Positions 18,166-25,774 of a DNA stretch of 39,176 bases are shown here, in pieces; the stretch's first letter is position 1; each line of letters begins with the position of its first letter. Source of the stretch: Bacteroidota bacterium (GTDB taxonomy: Bacteria; Bacteroidota; Bacteroidia; SXHM01). Location of the stretch: contig CANKAM010000035.1 of assembly GCA_947479755.1 (NCBI GenBank), positions 1 through 39,176 of the forward strand, in the 5' to 3' direction. Made by a program: the position numbers and the translations under genes. Under the pieces are notes generated by a model, which was given only the letters and a program-made list of their open reading frames with translations, made no database searches and had not been told where the DNA came from.

Positions 18166-19428
18166 TTGCTTGAAGCTATAAAGAAAAAACTACAGTCCAT
18201 ACGCCTGCGTTGCAATGAGAGTGAAGAGCAACACGATTTTGATATTGCCTTGTTCAGCTCGGTTGATGATATCCCGTTTGAACATTGGAACAAGGTGTTA
18301 AACAAAGAGAAGTTGCCGCTCACCATTCCTTACCTGGCTGCAGTGGAAGTGAAACCAGCGCGAAACATGAGCTTTCATTATGCAATCGTTTACAAGGATA
18401 TTGTTCCGGTAGCTGTATTATATTTTCAGGAGTTTGATTTTTCACTTGCTAATATCAGCCGCAATGTAAATATGGCTCGTATTGAAAATGTACTTAATGG
18501 ACTAAAGAAATTAGCAGGTGTTTCAGTTAACGGAAGTGAAGGTGTTGCTGCCCGTTTACTGGTGTTTGGAAACACTTATACCACGGGTGAATATGGCTTT
18601 CATTACAACTCGGATTTTCCTGAAGAGAAACTGAGCGATGTTATTTTACAGACAACTGAAAAAATTATTGCCGGTCAAAAGAAGAGCGGAAAAATCAATG
18701 CCATTCTGCTCAAGGATTTTTACAAAACAAGAGAGAAGCAACTGACTGGAATAAGAAATAATAGTTTCCATGTTTTCAATGTTCAGCCTTCGATGGAGCT
18801 GACCATACAGCCGGAATGGAAAATATTCGAAGATTACTTAGCAGCATTTTCTTCCAAGTACCGTGTGCGTGCAAAGAGTGCTTTGAAAAAAGGAGTAAGG
18901 CTAACTCAACGAGAATTTACGGCAGATGATATTGTGATGCATTACGATAAAATTCATCAGCTATATTTAAATGTGGAAGAGAAAGCAGATTTTCAATTGG
19001 TGACCATCAGTAAAACGTATTTCTACGATTTAAAAATTGCATTGGAAAATAATTTCATTTTCAAAGCATTTTTTCTGGAAGATGAGTTGGTGGCTTTTGC
19101 AACCTTGCTTCATGGAAAAGATTGTCTGGAAGCAAATTTTGTAGGCATGAACTACGATTATAATTTAGAGAACTGCATCTATCAGAATATACTTTACGAT
19201 GATGTGAAAATGGCGATTGAACGTAAGGTGAAAGTTCTTTATTTCGGCAGAACTGCATTAGAAATAAAAAGTACGTTAGGAGCAGAGCCTTTGGATATGT
19301 TTCTCTTTGTGAAACACAATAACAGCATTACCAATTCAATTCTTGGTACTGTGATGGCAAACCTTAAACAAGCGGAGTGGATTCAACGCAGGCCGTTTAA
19401 GGGTGTGGAGGAGAAGGTGGAGGGATAG
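18166..19428 (+). CDS. FemAB/GNAT-like acyltransferase-fold protein
   Basis: A 420-residue cytoplasmic protein with TTG as the most likely start (18166; LEAIKKKLQSIRLRC). The C-terminal half (about 200-410) looks like a GNAT/FemAB-type fold: WKIFEDYLAAFSSKYRVRAKSALKKGV, FFLEDELVAFATLLHGKD, LEANFVGMNYDYN, and LYFGRTALEIKSTLGAEPLDM near the end. Similar Bacteroidota proteins are often loosely labelled peptidoglycan biosynthesis/recognition or BioF2-like acetyltransferases. The substrate is unknown. It is convergent with the aminotransferase, separated by a palindromic repeat. Confidence 0.65.
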   Translation: MLEAIKKKLQSIRLRCNESEEQHDFDIALFSSVDDIPFEHWNKVLNKEKLPLTIPYLAAVEVKPARNMSFHYAIVYKDIVPVAVLYFQEFDFSLANISRNVNMARIENVLNGLKKLAGVSVNGSEGVAARLLVFGNTYTTGEYGFHYNSDFPEEKLSDVILQTTEKIIAGQKKSGKINAILLKDFYKTREKQLTGIRNNSFHVFNVQPSMELTIQPEWKIFEDYLAAFSSKYRVRAKSALKKGVRLTQREFTADDIVMHYDKIHQLYLNVEEKADFQLVTISKTYFYDLKIALENNFIFKAFFLEDELVAFATLLHGKDCLEANFVGMNYDYNLENCIYQNILYDDVKMAIERKVKVLYFGRTALEIKSTLGAEPLDMFLFVKHNNSITNSILGTVMANLKQAEWIQRRPFKGVEEKVEG

Positions 19429-19441
19429 AGCGATAGTTATC

Positions 19442-19530
19442 CGTCATTGCGAGGGTTTTTCACCCGAAGCAATCTTATAAATTCTGCAGTATTTTAATTG
19501 TGAGATTGCTTCGCTATGCTCGCAATGACG
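19442..19530. repeat. Dispersed palindromic repeat, family B
   Basis: An 89-bp element with outer arms CGTCATTGCGAG (19442-19453) and CTCGCAATGACG (19519-19530) and inner arms CGAAGCAATCT (19465-19475) and AGATTGCTTCG (19503-19513). CGTCATTGCGAG...AAGCAATC repeats are widespread in bacterial intergenic DNA. Here the right half overlaps the end of the aminotransferase frame, which reads through it as IASIAKQSHN before the stop at 19494. Confidence 0.88.
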
Positions 19531-20690
19531 TTCAAAATCACATCACACGCTTTCATTATTTCAGCAGTAGTAATTATCAACGGTGGCGCAATGCGCATAG
19601 AGTTATCGCAGAACAAAAACCAGTCGGTTATAACACCCTGCTGAATACAGCGGTCAATCACTGCTTTATTAAACTCAAAACTTTCAAATTCAGCAGCAAG
19701 CAATAAACCTTTTCCTCGCACCTCTTTAATAGCAGGGTGGGAGAGCAGCTGTTTTATCAGTTCGCCTTTTTGTGTTGCTTCTTCAATAAGGTGTTTTTCG
19801 CGTAATAAGAATTTGAGTGCAGCAAGTCCGGCAGCGCAACAAACCGGGTGTCCTCCAAAGGTGGTAATATGACCCAGCATGGGGTTATGCGTAAAGCTCT
19901 GCATGATTTCCTGCGGAGCAACAAATGCGCCCAACGGCATTCCACCGCCCAATGATTTGGCAAGACAAAGAATATCAGGTTCAATACCATAATGCTCAAA
20001 AGCAAAAAGTTTTCCCGTTCTTCCGAAGGCGCATTGTATCTCATCAAGAATTAACAAGGTGCCTGTTTCGTCACAACGTTTTCTAAGTGATTGCAAAAAC
20101 GCTGTGCTGAACTCGCGAACCCCTGCTTCGCCTTGTATGGTCTCGATAATTACGCAGGCTGTTTTCTCAGTAATCACCGGCAGCGAGTTGGTATCGGCAA
20201 TGATCACATCAGGCAGAAGCGGCCTGTATGCCTGCTTCAGTTTTTCATTACCCATAATGCTCAGCGCTCCTTGTGTGCTTCCGTGATAAGCATCTTTGAA
20301 AGCAATTATTTCGGTTCTTCCGGTAAAACGCTTAGCTAATTTCATGGCACCTTCAATAGCTTCGGCACCTGAGTTGGTAAAATAAACACTGTTCAGTTTT
20401 TCGGGTAAAACCGAGCAAAGCAAAGTTGCCAGTTCAACCTGCGGTGTTTGCACATACTCGCCATACACCATCAGGTGCAGGTATTTTTCGCTTTGCTCGC
20501 GAATGGCTTTTACCACCTCAGGATTACAATGCCCCACATTGCTTACGGCAATACCGGAAATCAGGTCCATGTATTTTTCACCCGCTTTACCATAAAGGTA
20601 TATACCCTCGGCACGTTCTATTTCCAGAGCAAGCGGGAAAGGAGTGGTTTGGGCAAGGTGCTGATAGAAAAGCTCGCGTTGGCTAGGCAT
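19494..20690 (-). CDS. Class III PLP-dependent aminotransferase
   Basis: A 398-residue class III aminotransferase, of the acetylornithine/aspartate aminotransferase-like group. Key features: YMDLISGIAVSNVGHCNP, FTNSGAEAIEGAMKLAK, AYHGST, ETIQGEAG, LILDEIQCAFGRTG, and the PLP Lys245 in LCLAKSLGGGMPLGAF. All catalytic motifs are present. It transfers an amino group between an amine or amino acid and a keto acid with PLP as cofactor; no arginine or lysine biosynthesis genes lie nearby, so the exact substrate is open. The last dozen codons (VIASIAKQSHN) come from the family B repeat, so the ancestral C-terminus was probably slightly different. Confidence 0.9.
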   Translation of the reverse strand: MPSQRELFYQHLAQTTPFPLALEIERAEGIYLYGKAGEKYMDLISGIAVSNVGHCNPEVVKAIREQSEKYLHLMVYGEYVQTPQVELATLLCSVLPEKLNSVYFTNSGAEAIEGAMKLAKRFTGRTEIIAFKDAYHGSTQGALSIMGNEKLKQAYRPLLPDVIIADTNSLPVITEKTACVIIETIQGEAGVREFSTAFLQSLRKRCDETGTLLILDEIQCAFGRTGKLFAFEHYGIEPDILCLAKSLGGGMPLGAFVAPQEIMQSFTHNPMLGHITTFGGHPVCCAAGLAALKFLLREKHLIEEATQKGELIKQLLSHPAIKEVRGKGLLLAAEFESFEFNKAVIDRCIQQGVITDWFLFCDNSMRIAPPLIITTAEIMKACDVILNVIASIAKQSHN

Positions 20691-20799
20691 GGGGGTAAAA
20701 GTAGTTGGAATTTGGAAAGTTTAAGGTTGGAAAGTTGTTTCGGACAGCCTGAACAAGATTATTTACAGGAATGCCCCTATTTTGCATTATATGCATTTA

Positions 20800-20858
20800 A
20801 ACGGCAGAATGGCTTTTGATAGTCTCCAAAGCCAAAATGCCATTTTATTCGTGCCGTT
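20800..20858. repeat. Imperfect inverted repeat beside the 41-bp array
   Basis: AACGGCA (20800-20806) pairs with TGCCGTT (20852-20858), and inside them AATGGC (20808-20813) can pair with GCCATT (20839-20844), or GGCTTT (20811-20816) with AAAGCC (20828-20833). It lies between the aminotransferase start and the tandem array and may be another dispersed palindrome. Confidence 0.5.
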
Positions 20859-20875
20859 GTCAATTGGCTTTATCC

Positions 20876-21188
20876 GATTACCTCCGTAACCGTTACGGCA
20901 AGACTTTGTATTGTCCGATTGCCACCGTAACCGTTACGGCATGACTTCGGATTGTCGGATTAGCTCCGTAACCGTTACGGCAAGACTTCGAATTGACTGA
21001 TTGCCACCGTAACCGTTACGGCATGACTTTGCATTGTCGAATTACCTCCGTAACCGTTACGGCATGACTTTGTATTGTCGGATTACCTCCGTAACCGTTA
21101 CGGCAAGACTTCGGATTGTCGGATTACCTCCGTAACCGTTACGGCAAGACTTCGGATTGACGGATTAGCTCCGTAACCGTTACGGAGG
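20876..21188. repeat. Tandem array, eight copies of a 41-bp unit with palindromic core
   Basis: Copies start at 20876, 20917, 20958, 20999, 21040, 21081, 21122 and 21163, a constant 41-bp period. Each holds the invariant core CCGTAACCGTTACGG (CCGTAA/TTACGG arms around CCG). The 26 bp between cores are also conserved, with substitutions confined to a few positions (CAAGACT or CATGACT; GATTACCT, GATTGCCA or GATTAGCT). The last copy diverges after the core (GGAGGCAGTT). 41 bp is close to four helical turns, so the cores lie nearly on one face of the DNA. 41 is not a multiple of three and no frame through it looks coding. It lies between the aminotransferase start and the end of the reductase gene. 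Confidence 0.95.
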
Positions 21189-21228
21189 CAGTTGGCTTTA
21201 AGAAAAGCAGGTAAATTACATGCAGAAC

Positions 21229-22287
21229 CTATATCCCGCTTTGCACAGCATTATAAACATCTTCCACGCTCATGCCTTCAAAGCCGGCATTGCCGAATTG
21301 CTCATTGCAAAGCCTGTAAACAACTCGGTTATAAGGTGCAGACATGTTATGCTTATCAGCCAGTGAAAGCAGATAGCCATTGATGTCGTCCAGTTCGGTA
21401 TCGGTAGCGTTGCGACTGAAAATATCCTGTGCCATGCTGCTCATACCCATTTTCTTCAGGTTTTTGCGGAAGAGCGGAGCGGTAATCAGTTGAGGCAAAA
21501 CAGCACTTGCTTTCAGTAAAGTCCAGGAGGGCAAGCCTTTGATGCGTTCTTCTTTTATGCCTTCGGCTTTCAGGATGTTCATGCCTTCCATCATCATGTT
21601 AGAGATTATCTTTTGCAGCAAGTCGGGCCGTGTTGTGCTTTGGAAATTCTTGCCCAATAAAGTGGTGATAGAATTTCCGAGGTTAATCAGCAGCTTGGTA
21701 TGTGCCACATTCTGCCAGTCTTTGGCAATAAAGGTTTCGATGCCTTTATTGAAAACAGCTGCAACGTTTTTTAGTTCCTGTTGTTGTGTACTATTAGCAG
21801 AGCCGATAACCAAAACACCCTTGTGCTGATAGCCTACCACACCGGGTGCATCCAACCAGGCATTGTAAGCCAGCACTCCAAAGAGCACCTTTGCTCCCTC
21901 TCCCTCGGAGAGGGTTGGGGTGAGGCTTCTCTGATTAGCCACACCGTTTTGCAATCCCAAAACAACAGTGTTCTTTTTAAATTTCCCTTCCAGATTTTTT
22001 ACAATTGCGGGCAGCGAATAATTCTTCACCGCCAAGGCAATCACATCAGGGTTTTCTACTTCATCAATGCTTTCAATAACTTTTACAGGGACAATCTTAC
22101 TCCCTTTTCTTTCAAGAGGGTCGGGGTGAGGTGATGAATAAATCTCTAATCCTTTCTCTCGTATCCGCTTTGCACTTTCACCGCGACACAATAAATAAAC
22201 ATGCTCATGCTTTTCACTCAGCCATGCAGCTAAAGTGCAGCCGATAGCGCCCCCACCGTAGATAATTATTTTAGCATCTTTTGTCAT
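21229..22287 (-). CDS. Ketopantoate reductase-family protein with two repeat-derived insertions
   Basis: A 352-residue NAD(P)-dependent reductase from ATG 22287 (MTKDAKIIIYGGGAIG; an in-frame upstream start at 22326 adds 13 unlikely residues). Residues 6-16 carry the Rossmann GGGAIG motif; ALAVKNY, VLGLQNGVAN and a C-terminal helical domain (NLGNSITTLLGK) fit the ApbA/PanE family, which reduces 2-dehydropantoate to pantoate or related keto acids. The protein is longer than the usual 300-310 residues, partly because of two insertions: SPHPDPLERKGS at about 52-63 and LTPTLSEGEGAK at about 121-132. Both derive from the same palindromic DNA repeat read in different frames. Both are in frame, so the gene may still be functional. 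True pantoate synthesis is uncertain. Confidence 0.85.
   Translation of the reverse strand: MTKDAKIIIYGGGAIGCTLAAWLSEKHEHVYLLCRGESAKRIREKGLEIYSSPHPDPLERKGSKIVPVKVIESIDEVENPDVIALAVKNYSLPAIVKNLEGKFKKNTVVLGLQNGVANQRSLTPTLSEGEGAKVLFGVLAYNAWLDAPGVVGYQHKGVLVIGSANSTQQQELKNVAAVFNKGIETFIAKDWQNVAHTKLLINLGNSITTLLGKNFQSTTRPDLLQKIISNMMMEGMNILKAEGIKEERIKGLPSWTLLKASAVLPQLITAPLFRKNLKKMGMSSMAQDIFSRNATDTELDDINGYLLSLADKHNMSAPYNRVVYRLCNEQFGNAGFEGMSVEDVYNAVQSGI
21893..21925 (-). repeat. Palindromic repeat, family C, inserted in the reductase gene (copy 2)
   Basis: CCCTCTCC (21896-21903) and GGAGAGGG (21907-21914) form a stem around CTC, followed by TTGGGGTGAGG. Read on the minus strand it encodes LTPTLSEGEGA within the reductase. 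CCTCACCCC...CTCTCC repeats are common intergenic elements in many bacteria. Confidence 0.85.
22101..22131 (-). repeat. Palindromic repeat, family C, inserted in the reductase gene (copy 1)
   Basis: A degenerate copy of the element at 21893-21925: an imperfect CCCTTTTC/CAAGAGGG stem followed by TCGGGGTGAGG. It has the same orientation but is read in a different frame, giving SPHPDPLERKGS in the reductase. Confidence 0.8.
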
Positions 22288-22315
22288 TTTTCTGATTGTA
22301 AATGTACTTGAAAAT

Positions 22316-22345
22316 CTATGGACCATCGACTATGGTCTGTGGACT
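22316..22345. repeat. Short inverted repeat, GACCAT...ATGGTC
   Basis: GACCAT (22321-22326) and ATGGTC (22332-22337) with loop CGACT, within a CTATGGACCATCGACTATGG stretch followed by TGTGGAC. It resembles another simple dispersed Bacteroidota repeat. The rest of the 22288-22496 gap holds the leader of exbB; no clear promoter was found. Confidence 0.45.
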
Positions 22346-22496
22346 TTTTTACTCATACTTTTCAGCCCTGCATTGTGAATATCTATTTGCGAGTCACCCA
22401 AAATTCCGCTGCTTGTTTTGCGAATATTGCAAGGAAAATAAGATTGAACACAATAAATCAATTCAGTCTGCCGTTATCATAAGAAACATATATACT

Positions 22497-23210
22497 ATGA
22501 AACCCATACTTCTTCAAGTTACATCAGCAATTGATACTGTAAACAGAGTTGCATCAGCCGTTCCAGCTATTCCTGTTCAGCCCGTTCCCGAGCCCATGAC
22601 AGTGATGGAAATACTCATCAAAGGCGGATTGATTATGATACCGATTGGTATTCTTTCCGTAATAGTTATTTACATTTTTATTGAGCGTTACCTCACTATC
22701 AGAAGGCACGCCAGCATGGACGAAAATTTCATGAACAGCATTCGCGAATATATCCGTGATGGTAAAACTGACTCGGCTTTAACGCTATGCAAAAACACAC
22801 AGAAGCCAATTGCGCGAATGATTGAAAAAGGTATTTCGCGCATCGGAAAACCAATCAAAGAAATTGAAGAGTCAATTGAGATTGCCGGGAAATTTGAAGT
22901 GTACAGCATGGAGAAAAATATTCAGATACTGGCCATCATTGCAGGTATTGCGCCTATGTTTGGTTTCCTTGGAACCATCATCGGGGTTATCAAAATTTTC
23001 TATGACATATCCGTTACCAGCGATGTAAGTATCGGAAGCGTTTCAGCCGGACTATATGTGAAGATGGTAACGAGTGCTGCAGGTCTTGTTGTTGGTATCG
23101 TTGCTTTCATTGCCTACAACTGGTTGAACATTATGGTAAACAAAGTAGTGCAAAAATTAGAGTGGAATGTGATGAATTTCATTGACCTTCTTAACGAACC
23201 ATCCAAATGA
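22497..23210 (+). CDS. exbB: ExbB/TolQ/MotA-family proton channel subunit
   Basis: A 237-residue inner-membrane protein from ATG 22497 (MKPILLQVTSAIDTVNRV); the longer frame from 22302 has no homology-like N-terminus. Membrane segments lie at about 44-62 (LIMIPIGILSVIVIYIFIERY), 145-170 (ILAIIAGIAPMFGFLGTIIGVI) and 195-215 (TSAAGLVVGIVAFIAYNWL). The APMFGFLGTIIGVI motif with the following VSAGLYVKMVTSAAGLVVGI segment defines the MotA/TolQ/ExbB family. With ExbD it forms the proton-motive-force-driven motor that energises TonB- or Tol-type transport across the outer membrane. It overlaps exbD by 4 nt. Confidence 0.93.
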   Translation: MKPILLQVTSAIDTVNRVASAVPAIPVQPVPEPMTVMEILIKGGLIMIPIGILSVIVIYIFIERYLTIRRHASMDENFMNSIREYIRDGKTDSALTLCKNTQKPIARMIEKGISRIGKPIKEIEESIEIAGKFEVYSMEKNIQILAIIAGIAPMFGFLGTIIGVIKIFYDISVTSDVSIGSVSAGLYVKMVTSAAGLVVGIVAFIAYNWLNIMVNKVVQKLEWNVMNFIDLLNEPSK

Positions 23211-23602
23211 TTAATCTCCGCAAGAAAAAAGAAATGGGAGCCGAGGTTTTTACTTCGGCAATGAATGACATCATGTTCTTTCTCATGCTGTTCTTCATCA
23301 TCATCTCTACGCTTTTAAATCCAAGTATGATAAAGGTATCGCTGCCTAATTCGCAAAGCAGTCAGAACCTGCACAAGAAAGAGATTAACCTGAGCGTAAA
23401 TAAGGATATGTCTTATTTCGTGAACAACAAGCAGGTTGGTTTTGAAAGCCTTGAAACAGAATTGCAGGCCGAAATAAAACTGCATCCCGAAGCAATTGTT
23501 ATGCTGCGTTTTGATAAAGAACTTACCATTCAGGATTTGGTGAATGTGCTTGCCTTGGGCAATAAGCTGAACGTGAAAATGGTGCTTGCTACCAGCAAGT
23601 AA
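23207..23602 (+). CDS. exbD: ExbD/TolR-family biopolymer transport protein
   Basis: A 131-residue protein with a short cytoplasmic N-terminus (INLRKKKEMGAEVFTSAMND), one membrane segment (about 22-42, IMFFLMLFFIIISTLL) and a periplasmic domain. The conserved membrane Asp is Asp21 in AMNDIMFFLM. The periplasmic part (KVSLPNS...INLSVNKDMSYFVNNKQV...ALGNKLNVKMVLAT) matches ExbD/TolR. The ATGA overlap with exbB indicates translational coupling. Bacteroidota often carry a second exbD and a tonB next to the pair; neither is present here. Confidence 0.93.
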   Translation: MINLRKKKEMGAEVFTSAMNDIMFFLMLFFIIISTLLNPSMIKVSLPNSQSSQNLHKKEINLSVNKDMSYFVNNKQVGFESLETELQAEIKLHPEAIVMLRFDKELTIQDLVNVLALGNKLNVKMVLATSK

Positions 23603-23608
23603 AGTTTT

Positions 23609-24802
23609 CTAAGCTTCTGGTTCCTTCTTCTCTTTGCCTTCTAACTTGTGAATTTTCTTTGTTCCCTCGTAAATAGAGAACTTCAGAAACCTACACTCCA
23701 GCGGACCATTGAACACGGTTATTTTACGGGTAGGTTTTAAGCCGATATGCTTAACCGCTTCCATGTTGGAAGTAATCATCCAGCAATCGTAACCGGCATA
23801 TTTCTTCTTGAAAACATCACCAATACTTTTGTAAAGTTCGTTCACGTTTTCGCCCATACGTTCACCATAAGGTGGGTTGATAATCACAGTTCCCATGCCT
23901 GGTGGTGGCGTAAAATCTTCAATAGAAGAGCGAAAAGTTTTTACCGTATCTTCCACCTTTGCATTTCTAATATTCTCTTCTGCTTTTCCTAAATCCTGAC
24001 GGTTAATATCAGATGCATAAATGCGTGTGCGGTCGTCATCACTTATTTTCTTGATTGCTGAATCCATGATGACCTGGAATAGATCAGCATCAAAATCTTT
24101 CCACTTCTCAAAACCAAATTCATTTCGGAAATAACCGGCCGGAATATTATTAGCAATCAGCGCGGCTTCTATGGCAATGGTTCCTGAACCGCACATGGGA
24201 TCAATAAAATTAATAGGAGGAGTCCAATCCGTAAGCATTACCAAGCCTGCCGCCAATACCTCGTTGATAGGCGCAACACCTGTTTCTTCGCGGTAGCCCC
24301 GCTTGTGCAGAGATTCCCCTGAACTGTCCAATGAAATAGTGAAATCATCTCCCCTTACGTGAACATTAATTTTGACATCGGGCTTCTCTAAATCAACATT
24401 CGGGCGCTTGCCAAACTTATCACGAAAGCGGTCGGCAATGGCATCTTTGGTTTTCTGTGAAAGAAATTTTGAATGGTTGAAAAGCTCTGAATTTACAGTG
24501 CTGTCAATGGCAAAGGTGTTCTCTAAACCAAAAATATCCTCCCATGGCATTTCAAAAATTTTCCCGTAAAGCTGTACCTCATTCTCAGCTTTAAAAGTAT
24601 GAATAGGTTTTAAAATCCGGAGTGCAGTGCGCAACTGTATGTTAGCTTTATACATAAAGCCTTTGTCGCCTTCAAAGCTGACAGCACGGTTGTGCGCTTC
24701 CACTTTTTGCGCACCCAGTTTCATCAACTCCTTTGCAAGAATTGGTTCAAGACCTGCCATTGTTTTGGCAGTCATTTTAAATAGTTGTTCTTCTGCTTTC
24801 AT
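23609..24802 (-). CDS. THUMP-domain class I SAM-dependent RNA methyltransferase (RlmL-like)
   Basis: A 397-residue cytoplasmic enzyme from ATG 24802 (MKAEEQLFKMTAKTMAGLEPILAKEL). The frame is open upstream to 24841, but those codons (MLKQVQHDEQ) are a translation of the family A repeat and are not credible protein. A ferredoxin-like/THUMP RNA-binding region (about 5-160) precedes the Rossmann methyltransferase domain with SAM-binding DPMCGSGTIAIEAA (about 200-212), YASDIN and the catalytic NPPYGER. The family includes RlmL, which makes N2-methylguanosine at G2445 of 23S rRNA; this protein corresponds to the RlmL N-terminal half only. It is convergent with exbD, 6 nt apart. Confidence 0.9.
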   Translation of the reverse strand: MKAEEQLFKMTAKTMAGLEPILAKELMKLGAQKVEAHNRAVSFEGDKGFMYKANIQLRTALRILKPIHTFKAENEVQLYGKIFEMPWEDIFGLENTFAIDSTVNSELFNHSKFLSQKTKDAIADRFRDKFGKRPNVDLEKPDVKINVHVRGDDFTISLDSSGESLHKRGYREETGVAPINEVLAAGLVMLTDWTPPINFIDPMCGSGTIAIEAALIANNIPAGYFRNEFGFEKWKDFDADLFQVIMDSAIKKISDDDRTRIYASDINRQDLGKAEENIRNAKVEDTVKTFRSSIEDFTPPPGMGTVIINPPYGERMGENVNELYKSIGDVFKKKYAGYDCWMITSNMEAVKHIGLKPTRKITVFNGPLECRFLKFSIYEGTKKIHKLEGKEKKEPEA

Positions 24803-24813
24803 TTTCTTCTGTT

Positions 24814-24877
24814 CGTCATGCTGAACTTGTTTCAGCATCATTTTATTTAGAGACCCCGAAACAAGTTCGGGGTAACG
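24814..24877. repeat. Dispersed palindromic repeat, family A, copy 2
   Basis: It matches the element at 11015-11076 in the first 26 bases (CGTCATGCTGAACTTG then TTTCAGCATC or TTTCAGCATCA) and in layout: CGTCA end, TGCTGAA/TTCAGCA hairpin, then ACCCCGAA/TTCGGGGT (24853-24860, 24866-24873). It lies between the flavin reductase stop (24878) and the methyltransferase start (24802), only 11 bp upstream of the latter. Confidence 0.88.
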
Positions 24878-25774
24878 TTATTCCAACGACAACAACAACT
24901 TCCACGCTTCCCCCACATTATCTGCATTCAGCAACTGCTGCGCATTTTGATGAAGGATTTTCTCCAGTTCCTTTTTATCTCTTTTGTGAACTTCCAAAAT
25001 CTTTTTTATCCCGGGTTGTTCTTTAAATACGTTAATCTCTTCTTCTGTCGGCATTGCCTCTACATTGCCAAGTTTACCCAAATCATTTCCGGTAAGAATA
25101 TTGCTATCTCTTATTTGTTCGGGCAAGGCATCAATGCCGATTCCTTTGCCTGTTGGCTTGGCTACTTTAAAGATAGCACTGCATGAAGCGCGTGAATACC
25201 AGTCACCCCCCATGCGACCAACTAAATCAATTTTGTTTGGGTCAATTACTCCGTTGGTATCCAAAATATCTTCGCTTACGTGCATCAGTAGTATTTCACA
25301 GATGATAAGATTAGCAGCACCGCCTTCATTTCCCATTGAAATAATATCTACAACCTTGCACTCCATCTGCACAGGCGATTCCTTTACACGAAAGGGTTTT
25401 ATTAGTTCCGATTCAAGTTTTGTTAAACCTGCTTTCACAAATTCATCAACGCCTTTAGGATACTCTGTGCTTGACAGAGAACTTTGCTGCACCAAATCAT
25501 AATTCACCACATTAATCACCACTTCCTTTGTTTCAAGGCAATTGTCTAAGGTGTCCTTGGTAGTGTTTCCCCTTACTCTACGGGCAGGAGAAAAAACAAT
25601 TGTAGCAGGATTAGAACCAAAAGCATTGAAAAAACTAAACGGACTTAAGTTGGGATTTCCGTCTTTATCTACCGTGCTTGCAAATGCAATAGGGCGGGGA
25701 GCAATAGCACCAAGCATATAGGAATGAAGCACTCCTGTTGACACTTCTCCGGGTTTAATTCGTTTCATGGACAT
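24878..25774 (-). CDS. Flavin reductase-family protein (FMN-binding split barrel)
   Basis: A 298-residue cytoplasmic flavoprotein. The first 200 residues match the flavin reductase/split-barrel family: APRPIAFASTVDKDGNPNLSPFSFFNAFGSNPATIVFSP (about 24-62) is the flavin-binding core, followed by KDTLDNCLETKEVVINVV and the conserved ESPVQMECKVV. The C-terminal 90 residues are an acidic, helical extension common in Bacteroidota relatives. Such proteins use NAD(P)H to reduce FMN or bind FMN as oxidoreductases; the partner is unknown. The start may be 25774 or, two codons later, 25768 (MKRIKPGEV). Confidence 0.87.
   Translation of the reverse strand: MSMKRIKPGEVSTGVLHSYMLGAIAPRPIAFASTVDKDGNPNLSPFSFFNAFGSNPATIVFSPARRVRGNTTKDTLDNCLETKEVVINVVNYDLVQQSSLSSTEYPKGVDEFVKAGLTKLESELIKPFRVKESPVQMECKVVDIISMGNEGGAANLIICEILLMHVSEDILDTNGVIDPNKIDLVGRMGGDWYSRASCSAIFKVAKPTGKGIGIDALPEQIRDSNILTGNDLGKLGNVEAMPTEEEINVFKEQPGIKKILEVHKRDKKELEKILHQNAQQLLNADNVGEAWKLLLSLE

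Noticed and set aside
20876-21188. CRISPR array
   Set aside because: The sequences between the 15-bp cores are nearly identical to each other, not unique spacers, and no cas genes are in the window. It is a tandem repeat.
22302-22496. 65-residue N-terminal extension of ExbB
   Set aside because: It contains repeat sequence and no family match; MKPILLQVTSA at 22497 followed by the first membrane segment fits ExbB.
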